From contig CM046873.1 of NCBI GenBank assembly GCA_025617745.1, positions 28,409,410 to 28,473,409 of the forward strand: a stretch of 64,000 nucleotides of DNA. Reading direction: 5' to 3'. The position numbers and the translations under genes are program-made. The DNA is from Heliocidaris erythrogramma. Taxonomy: Eukaryota > Echinodermata > Echinoidea > Camarodonta > Echinometridae. The notes beneath the pieces were generated by a model that was not told where the DNA came from, made no database searches, and saw only the letters and a list, made by a program, of their open reading frames with translations. Position 1 is the stretch's first letter. The number at the start of each line of letters is the position of its first letter. Positions 1-10,300 of the stretch are shown here, in pieces.

Positions 1-900
1 TAAGTTAGGGAGCGCAATAGAGTAATAGTCTCCCAAATGGGAAAGGGTCTCCCATATTGGCCAAGCACATCTTCTGATTATTGCTGCACTAGAGCTAGAG
101 GAGAAAAAAAAATAAACATCAAATAAATAATGTTAGATAAATTCAACCAAACATTTTAGAGGAGCCTGGCTTAGAGAGATGAAGGCTTTGATCAAAACTT
201 CCATCAGAATATAGGGCTTTGCGATTTGGAAAATGTTCGTATTAAAAAAAAAAAACTTCCAAAAGTTGCAAATTTCAGTCATGCATGTAGGTATATATTC
301 AAGCTGGAGATTTTATGAGGCAACTTGGGTAGCTCAGCGGAATGTAATGGCACGGAACGCATAATACACAGTTGTGGAAATAACTTTATGGTATAGAGGA
401 AGGGAGAGGTAGAACAGACAGTAAGCTGGTAAAAAATCTCTATGGCCTTGCTTGGGCTAAATAATATTACAACTACCACTTAGGGGAGCTTTTCATCAAG
501 TGTGTTTACTGACAAATTTGCTCTCAGCCAATCAGATGCAAGGATTATTTAGCTTATAAAAATAACAGTTGTCAGTAAAAATCACTGACAAAACACTTAA
601 TGAAACGCTCTCCAGATGTCAGTTTACAACATTTAGTTCCCCATATATCACCAGCAATTGGGATTCTCGGGGCAGAAAAAAAGTTTACGCATGGTTCAAA
701 TTGACAGAAATATAGCTTTACGGAATTGCATGGGGTGATCTGAGAGGAACAAAGCAATTTTGCAGGTTGAAAGTATGCACTGACACATTTATTGGTCCAA
801 ACTAAGTGAAGTATAGCCTTATGACATTGCAGGGAGGTGGTTTTTGAGGACCAAAACAACTTTGGAGATTGAAAGTAGGCATTGACTGATTTATTACCCT
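1..900. other. 5' flank of SPC24
   Basis: No gene is seen. It contains a CCAAT-bearing TIR element (482-613) and, at about 745-880, two diverged copies of a unit of roughly 90 bp with the core TTGAAAGTA(T/G)GCA(C/T)TGAC. I could not identify a promoter. Confidence 0.5.
482..613. mobile_element. Short TIR element (MITE), CCAAT-containing family copy 1
   Basis: Inverted termini: AGCTTTTCATCAAGTGTG on the left and AACACTTAATGAAACGCT on the right. Between them is CTCAGCCAATCAGATGCAAG. A closer-to-consensus copy is at 44467-44605. Too short to code for anything. Confidence 0.72.
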
Positions 901-1173
901 TGTAGGTTCCTTGTTTTGGGAATCAGCACATGGCTTTTATTTTCTGAATTTCCGCACCCTTGGTATCAAAACCAAGGGTGTAATGTACTGACGAGAAGGC
1001 TGCCAACAATTCTGCCTTACATATATGTGTTGCGGACATATTTTTTTCGTGCCGCTAAATTTTACTTAGAACCTGCATGTACCTTATATCAACGTTTTTC
1101 ATTTACATGTCTAGTTGTGCTTACAGCTTCCATTCTAACTCTGTTTCTTTCAGAGCTCTACTCTACTACAGAG

Positions 1174-1369
1174 ATGGTAAACATGGCGTCGGTCGAGGGT
1201 ATAGTGGACTGCCTCCTCCAAGGCCAGCTTGAGACGGCTATGAACGACATCCATCACATCCTGACTGATCCTGAAGAGGTCAACGGCATCAAGGAGTTCA
1301 GTATCCTGATTCAAGAGGCTGCCAGGCAGGAGGAGCTGCATAGGTCACATATCAAGGATGTACTTAAAG
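1174..1369 (+). CDS. SPC24: SPC24 coding exon 1
   Basis: Encodes MVNMASVEGIVDCLLQG at the start through SHIKDVLK at the end. The donor is AAAG|GTATAG, leaving phase 1. The same frame stays open to 1557 through GAT/GAG repeats, but the homology stops at this donor and resumes at 2611. Confidence 0.88.
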
Positions 1370-4300
1370 GTATAGCAGTGATGATGGTAATGATGGCGGC
1401 AATGCAGGAGGAGGAGGATGATGGTGGTGGTAGTGGTGATGAAGAGGACGTTGTTGATGATGAAGATGATGATGGAATGCAAGAGGTTACCAGGCAGCAG
1501 GAGGAGCTTTTTAGGTCTGATGATGATGGTGATGAGAAAGAGGAGGAGGAGGAGTAAGAGGATCTTAATGATGATGATGATTATTGATAATGAAGATGAT
1601 GATGGCTTGCAAGAGGTTACCAGGCAGCAGGAGGAGCTTAACAGGTGATGATGATGATGGTGATTGTGATGATAGCAGAGGAGGAGGAGGATGACGGTGG
1701 TGGTGGTGGTGATGAAGAGGATAGTGATGATGGTGATGATGATGATGATGGCATGCAAGATGTTACCAGGCAGCAGGAGGAGCTTAACAGGTCACATATC
1801 AAAGATATACTCAAAGGTATGATGATAATGATGATGCTGATGAGAAAGTGGAGGAGGAATAAGAGGATGTTGATGATGATAGTATTTGGTTTTGGGTATG
1901 CACTTTCGAGAAGATCCCTGGCAAGAGGAGCTTCTTAGGTCACATACATGTATTGGGGATGTACTGAAAGGTAAGAGATGGAGGGGGAAGCACAGTGATG
2001 ATGAAGATGATGATGGTGATCATGAAGAAAATGATAATGGTTACATGTATGTTGATAATGATGATAATGAAGATTATGATAATAATGAGGATGATCTAGT
2101 GATTACTGATTTCAGTGATGGTGATGATGATGATGGATTGATGGTGATTAAGTTCATGATAATAACAATAATGACATAGGTAATGATGATTAATGGTCAT
2201 CATTGTACAGTGATTTATTCATTTTGACTTTCAGTTAAGAGTAGAGACTTTGAATCTTTTTGCGGTGAAAGGCGATGATCTTATTCTTAGTCAATCATTT
2301 TATCTAAACTTCTCTCTCTCTCTCTCTCTCTGCCCAGGGGTATATTGAAGAAAGAAATTCCTTGAATTCTGTAAGAATCTTCATGGCAATAATGCTAAGG
2401 GCTTAGTAATTCTGTAAAGTCTTGTGTTTAACAATCATACACAGTCAGTTGCACTTCACAGCATCTGATTGTTATTCTTTTCTCCAACACCTTTTTGAAG
2501 AGCATAGTTAGGTACGTGTTCTCCAAATATAAATATTAGCTGTGTTTTATTGTTAATACCGTGATTGATGTTTGTATTTTTATTATTTTACTATACCTTT
2601 TCATTTTCAGCTTACTTGTCCATGAAAGAGAACATGGAGTCTGTAATAGCCCAAGATAAGTCTGCTGATGCTGTAGGAGAAGAGATCAACCAGCTGCGGG
2701 CTCAGCATCAGAGAGCATTACAGACATCTGAGGCTGCCAACCAACAATGCCAATATCCTTTTTAACTCTTACTGTGCCAAGGGGTTTGTACCCTCTCTTC
2801 AAAATTTACAAAAATGTGATTATCAATGTTTGCTTAGCAAATGTCTGCACTTCATTAACCATCTATTAATTCACAAAATATTGTGTACTAAACTTGTATG
2901 AAATTTACTACCATTTCTTATGATTTCAAACATTACTTTACCAAATTTTATGCACAAGAATTATTAAAAATTACATTTGCATTTCTTTTTTGTCCATTAT
3001 TTTCGGTTCCTCATTTGTTTACTATTGTTTAATGTTCAAAAGGTAACATTCATTTTGTTAAATCTGCAAGTTTCTCTGAAAATGTCTATGGTAGCATATA
3101 ATTCTAATCATATATCTAGAATGCTTGATTTATGCTTAAGATTTTGATATACATTGACCACCATATACCTTTCCTGTGGTCGAGCAATTGGTGAAAGAAA
3201 ATGACAAGACTATCTGTCCCATATACGTGCCATCGGCACTGAAAGAGTTCTCCCATACGATGCCAGAACCTTGAGTACTGATCTGCGTAGCGGTGCTGCG
3301 TACATGTGCACTAGCACATGCTTGTGTGCCACATCCTTGTATAGTAGTCTCCATCGTGCTGCCACGTACACGTTTAGCGGTTTAATCACGTTGTCTGTAC
3401 CCAAAAGTTAACCTGGCACAGGGGGATTAGTGCCTGTCCAGATAGGGATTTACTTTAGCACAGTGGCACTGGGTTTGGTACATGGGGCAGAAATCCTGCT
3501 TACAAGTGATACTGTAGTTACACTATCGAGACCGACAACAGAATAATAGAAAAAAGTGCATTACCAACCACTTCAAATAATAATTTGTGTACAGCTAGAA
3601 TGTATAAAATCAACCTCAAAACACTTTACCTGGACTTCTATGGGTTAACGGTTAAGGAGTGTGAAGATAATGAATGAAAACTTCATACCCCCTCGCATGG
3701 AACCCAACTTCAAATTTGATTCCGCCCGGGCCATTGTTTTTTGCAAGCGCGTAGGGGTGCGTCGACTAGTCTCCACACAAGTCGTTGTTTGTTTATTTTA
3801 ATAGAGTGTATTTCACTTTGCAATATCTCTTTATAAAATCAGCAATTGAAGCTCATATTTCGAATGTAGTATACAGCCCTGGAAAAAATTATTAGACCAA
3901 GCTTCTGTAATAAGGTTACTATAATATGCATACAAAATTATAAAAATGATTTGTCTTTGTATTTCATTGAATGAATACCAAATTCCAGCAATTATACCTT
4001 GCTTTTATGATATGTTATTCCTTCTAACCACAAAAATAACAGCAACCATTTTGTTCTTCAAATTGGCAACAATATTTTTTTCTTTTACTGTAGTGCTACA
4101 GTAATAAGGTGTAATGTCTTTGAAAACAATATATATGCCTGGTTACTAATTTTGTTGAAAAGTTTTAAAAATTGCCAATTTTGATAAAAACACTGAATTT
4201 GAATCTCTCAATGTGTTGCCAATTTAAGGATTTTTCTACTAATGCATCTGGTATAATTTTTAGAGCTCTTCATCAAAAGTCATTAAGCCAAACTGCAAAA

Positions 4301-7300
4301 TATGGTCAATTGTCTCTAAAGGGTTAATGGCCAAGAAGCAGTCATTGTAGGGTCGATTTAGTGATGTGACTGAGGTATAAAACTTACAAGGGCAAAGGAC
4401 AATTTTTTTTCCCCCCCCCTGTACCATTGAATATCCCCTGAATTTTTGTTGCAGGGGATACTCTTTGCGGTGGACGTTTTGGAAGGAGCCTCAAAGGGAA
4501 AGAAAAGTATAATGTAGATGATTGTGTACAATAGCTGATATTAGGTTCAGGAGAATTTAGAAATTGAATTTTGTGAGATTCAAAATTTCAGGAAATGTGT
4601 AGATTTTAATATATTTGATTACAACACATTGGATTCCAACCAATACTGCTGACATTACAACATAGTAGTGGAAATAGCATACAGGTAGTGGAGAAATGCA
4701 GGCAAGTAAACCAAAAATGAAATCCAAGGTAATAAGGATATTATCCTCATGTATATGGATTTGAATTTTCAGTATAAATAATAGAGAATCCAAGTATCAG
4801 ATTCTCCAAAGGAGCCACATTATACTGTAACATATGCCTATTAAAACTTGTTAAGATATGAGAGAATTAATCCATAACCTTATGCAATACATATTCAGTT
4901 CTGGGCCCGTATACAATTCAATACTTACGAATTAAATTTGAGTAGTTTACTTAGATTTTGGCTGAGATAAAATACTTAAGCAATTTTGGTATTCAGTTGA
5001 ATCTCTTGGCTAAGTATTTTACCCTAAGTCTAAGACAGCTCCCTAGCAGACTTAAGCCAGTTACTCGACTGGCAGGTACATGGCTTTCATACATACGCGG
5101 AGCAGTATAAGCTGAGCACAAGCAAACCTTGTAAGCGCGCATCTACTGTGACGCATTTAATGCGCATGATTTTGGACAGGATACGTGACGTCACAATGGA
5201 TATCAGTAAGTTATTTGCCTTAAAGTCGGCTTGCTAAGTAAAGTGCTTAAATTTGATGTGAATACAGGTTAAGCCAGTTTACTTTATAGCCAAGCCAAAT
5301 GCTAAGTAAAATGCAAACTTAATGCACGTTTTGAATTGAATATCGCCCTTGATCCTTAATTAGTTATTTCTTCACAGCATTGAAAGAAGAACGAGATAAG
5401 ATGCATGCCAAACAGGAGGCGTTGAGTCGGAAGAGAGAGACGGTAAAAGAAGATACAACACAAGTTCTCCCCAAGACAAGGTTAGCTTTTATTTATGGAT
5501 TAAAAATTTTCCATTTCAAAGTTATTTATTTTACTTCTTTGACAACCTCAAGAATTGTCACATCACATCACTTCAACCAAAACAGAGTTAATATTTTTTT
5601 TTTTACATTTTCATGGATAAACATTTTGAATTACTGCAGAGTTCATATTTGACAACCCAAATTTGACAAGATGTGACAACCCCAATAATTGTCACATAAG
5701 TTTTCAGTTATTCTCTGTAGTCATTGCTCTAAATCCTTACCTTTCAGTGGTCACGTTCATAAATCCCTGTTCCATTAACCCTAACTAGGCCGGGGGAGGG
5801 GGGGGCTGGGAGGCCCCCCCCCTCCCAAATTTTGTACGTGGCCTCGCGACGACTGAGTCTTTCGCGCTCAAATTTCATGACTTTTTTCCCTGATGTTTCA
5901 CGCACATTTTGATACCTCATTTATGTGGATCGGTCATACGGTTCTGGTGTCAGATTACAATTATTGATCACATGTCAAGCAAAATGATCAAATTCTCCAT
6001 TCATGTGTGTATTAGCCTATGGCAAAAAATAACCATTCCTAGTAATCATTACAATTTCTTGTTTATTATCACAATATTCATTTAACAAATATGCTTTATG
6101 GTTGGCAAACAATAGAATACATTAAAATTCAAAAACAAAAAAATACATAAGATTAAAAACAAAGAAATACATAAGAATAAAAACAAAGAAATACATTATT
6201 GGCTTGTAATACACATGACACAGCTAATTTGCATATTAATGAATATTAATGAATAAAACAATGTTTTTACCAATTTTCTTTCTTTTTATGTATTTGTAAG
6301 TCTTAGAGGTCCAGTTACAGCCAATATTCAATCCATTTTCATCTTCATATAGCAAAATTTACCATTTTGAGAAAAAAATCGATAAAAAGTGTGCATATTA
6401 TGTAATAAAATAATTAATAAAAAAAAACGAACAAGAATATTGAAAAAATTACACTGGGATTGTGTTCTACACAAGTTAATCTACATCTGTGCCAAATTTT
6501 ATGCACGCAGAGTCAACCGTTGCCGAGATCCATAAGCACTCCCAAAATACCCCGGCCTAGTTAGGGTTAAAGAAAATAATTTATGAGTTACAGAACTTAT
6601 ATTGTCTAGTATTACTTTGCTCTTTTTATGTGTCAGATATGGTGGTGGCCTACCTCTTCTCTATTATTTAAAAAAAAAAAACATGTAAAACCCTAAATCT
6701 AGATTGGTTGTTGCAAGTAGTACAAAATGCAGGAAATCCTTCTTTTTGTTTTCCTTTAATGAATGGGTTAAAATTACATAATGCCAACCTTTCGTCTTCT
6801 TAGTTCTTTTCTTCTTTTTTTTTCAGATATAATGTCAGTCTGTATAGCTGCATCACAGGCATCAAGTGGGACTATGATAGTAAACCAGATGAAATCAAAG
6901 GATGTATCCTTTAAACCCGAAGATAGTATACAAATAGTGAATGGCCATGAGTGCAATGGTACAAGATTTTGCACGAGGTGAAAGATAAGAGACGCTCTAT
7001 TCAACGAGGCGCAGCCGAGTTGAATAGAGCGTTTCATCTTTCACCGAATGCAAAATCTTGTTCCATTGCACGAATAAAGACCATTCACTATTTGTTTTAT
7101 ACAACACCTCGGACGTTAACGGGCTTAAAACATTTTTTGTAGAACAGTTTTACTAGTCCAAATAAGTACCGACCAGATTCAACGATCGATAAATTTATCA
7201 GCTCGCACTGCACTAAAATCTAAACTAAACAACAAACATTTATCGTTCAACTCATCAAATATTTCTAATCTAACTCGCTGAATGAACTCCAATAATCCAT

Positions 7301-10300
7301 GTAATATAATCCATAACGATAACAATCGAATCCAATCAGAAACACAGTAGAAAACAATTTCTGTCAGTATCGCCCTACTAACAAGTTACTACTAGTTTAT
7401 ATCTAACTTAGGTCTAGGCCTACTAACTTAATTAAGGTCTAACTTAGATCTAACGTTAGATCTGTTGTAAATTAGAAAGTAACGGGTCCGTGGCGTGGAA
7501 ATGAAAATTTTGCTTGGAGCTTGTGGAAGAAGATGTGTTCTGAATATTTTAGTTAGATTCCTCTTGAGAAAGAGTAACTTTATGTCCAGTCTGGTCCGCT
7601 AACGACATTGATATTTTGAAGGTAAAAAAAAAAGGATTCCAAACGGCCCTTCGCAAACTTACCGGTACGGTACCTCTCTAGTAAGTAGTATTGCGAGCAT
7701 CGGAGTCGGACAATGATTTATTCAATCCTGCAGTTTGAATTTGCAATACAAAGTTTGGTCCTGCCATGATGTGACTTTTTTAAGTCAAAGAACAAATCCT
7801 CGGGGAACAAATCAGATCTAACGTTAGTCTACGCTACGTATACGCTAATAGTAATACGTAGCCCGCCAAACGTAACGTAAACAGTACTCACGGCGCGCGG
7901 CGTCGTCGAATCGCGAATCGCTAGCTATCTAGCTTGCTAGCTAGGTACACGTACGTAGTGCATATTTTGTGTTGCATAAATAAACTGCGCCGCGCGTACC
8001 ATGCTTTGTGTTTATTGTGACGTCAGAGTGCAATTTCGTTTGATCCATTTGTTCCATTGCACGGTGATGTCACCTACCTCACAATATACTGTGTACATCG
8101 ATAGTGACGTCAGCGTGCAATGGTGCAAATGGATCAAACTAAATTGCACGATTGGAGAATGATACTGTTCAACAGTACTTTTATCGGATGTCATGTGATT
8201 AAGAATTGACCAATGGGGTTGCAAGAAACTTAGTAGGTGTTGTATAAAATGATATATTAGATAGACGGATGGATGTATAGCATGTAGATAAATTGATTCA
8301 TCAGTCTGTATATAGCTGTATCACAGGCATTAAGTGGGACTATGATAGTAAACCAGATGAAATCAAAGGATGTATCCTTTAAACTCGTAGATAGATATAT
8401 TATATAGACGAATGGATGTATAGCATGTAGATAAATTGATTCATCAGTCTGTATATATACAGTTAACAACAAAATTATTCATACCCCTTGGGAAATTCTA
8501 GTTTTTTGCATTTTTCCTAAAAATGAATGGTTAAATGAAGTTACTTGCACATCACTTGAATACATTTAGTTATCATCTGCAAATGAATGCCGTTTCCGGT
8601 TTCACCTCATTTGCATAACAATAGAAAAGTTATGCAAACTGGGCGATGTTCAAAATTATTCATACCCTTGGTGATTTATTGACTTTGTCAATCAGTATGA
8701 ATCCGATCCTTGTGATTAATGCTTGTAATTCACTTTATTTTAATACACCGTCACAAGGCTTCCGGAGGGGTCTCTGCTGGGATATCAGGCCAGTACCTGT
8801 TCTCCAATGGCTCAATCTCCTTGAGGATGTGTCCACACATGCCTTCACCTGACCTTCAGGGAGTTCATTAGATTTTGTGTCCTACAGGTGATGCAGTTAT
8901 CGACTTCATGATGACAGGACTATGATATTGAAATTTTCTGTCATTTATTCCATGCATTTTAATGAAAATTCTGTATCTACTTATGAAGCAAAGCACCATT
9001 CCTGAAGAGCCCTTCCCTTTTGCACTGCCTGTGGGAGGGTTCACCTTTATTCATTGGCCCCATTCTTAATCAGAGTGTTCAGGAAGGCCATGTTGGTGAT
9101 ATTAAAGTCATTGCATGACTCTAACGTCAAGTCACCATGAATAACAGTATGTAACCTTTGAGTACCATACACATCCCACATTGACTGTTACTGTATATCA
9201 ATCTTCATATGGTATATTCTTTGTATTTTTGGTATGAAAGCTACAGTCCTTGATATCAAAATGAATATAAATCAAATTTATACCATATGCCCTCCATGTT
9301 ACCAGCTGCAGTGCACAAAATGCTACCGCTTTGACAGTGCACTGGAACATAAAGATCAGTATTTTAAGCTTCACTAGAGTACCCACTTGCAGGTGTCCAT
9401 ATAAAAAATGTGTCAATCAGTGTAACTGAATAAACTGATAAAATTGGCACCATCCAACCTGTAGACAACTACCATGGCCTCCCTAAACATTCTTAATAAT
9501 AATGGAACAAAAGTAGCAGGAAATGCCTTCCCTTTTCAGTGCAACAGTGAATGCCTCTAGGGAAGTCTGTCCAGGAAGAGTGCTTTGTTTCAACTTAGAT
9601 ACAGAATTGCCATTAAAATGTAAGGAATATTAACGAAAATATCAATATCATAGTCCTATCCTCATGACATCTAAAACTACACCACCTGCAAACCCAAAAT
9701 CTGCTTTAAATCCATCGAATCCCCTGAAGACCAGGTGATGGCATGTGTGGACAACATCCTCAAGGAGATTGGGCCATTGGAGACCAGGTATTGGCCTGAT
9801 ATCTCAGTAGAGACCTCCAGAAGCATTGTGACAGTGTGAAGAATGTGTTACGAGCATTAATCACAAGGACTGGATTCATACTGATTGACAAAGTCAATAG
9901 ATCACCAAGGGTATGAATAATTTTGAACATCACCCAGTTTGGATAATTCACGTTTTCTATTGTTATGCAAATGAGGTGAAACCAGAAACAGCATTCATTT
10001 GCAGATGATAACTAAATGTATTCAAGTGATGTGCAATTAAATTCAGTTAACCATTCCTTTTTAGGAAAAATGCAAAAAACTAGAATTTTCCAAGGGGTAT
10101 GAATAATTTTGTTGTTAACTGTAGCTTCATCACAGGCATCTAGTGGGACTATGATAGTAAATGGGAGAAATGAAATTACGTATCCTTTGAATTGGTAGAT
10201 AGATGTATTAGATAGATAGATAGAAGGAAGGATGGATAGATGGATAGAAAGATGCAGATGCATGTAGATAAATTGATTCGTCAGTCAATTTTCGATAAAC

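Noticed and set aside
916-1557. 213-codon open frame with an acidic DDD/EEE tail
   Set aside because: Only 1174-1369 has SPC24 homology. The rest is upstream non-coding DNA and GAT/GAG repeats after a usable donor, with the homology resuming in phase at 2611.
1345-1758. 137-codon minus frame rich in Ile, Leu and His
   Set aside because: It is the complement of the GAT/GAG repeats; low complexity, no homology.
2763-3415. Possible TTAA-flanked element in SPC24 intron 2
   Set aside because: TTAA and CTCTTACTGTGCC at the left have only a weak inverted partner near 3408; ends could not be matched.
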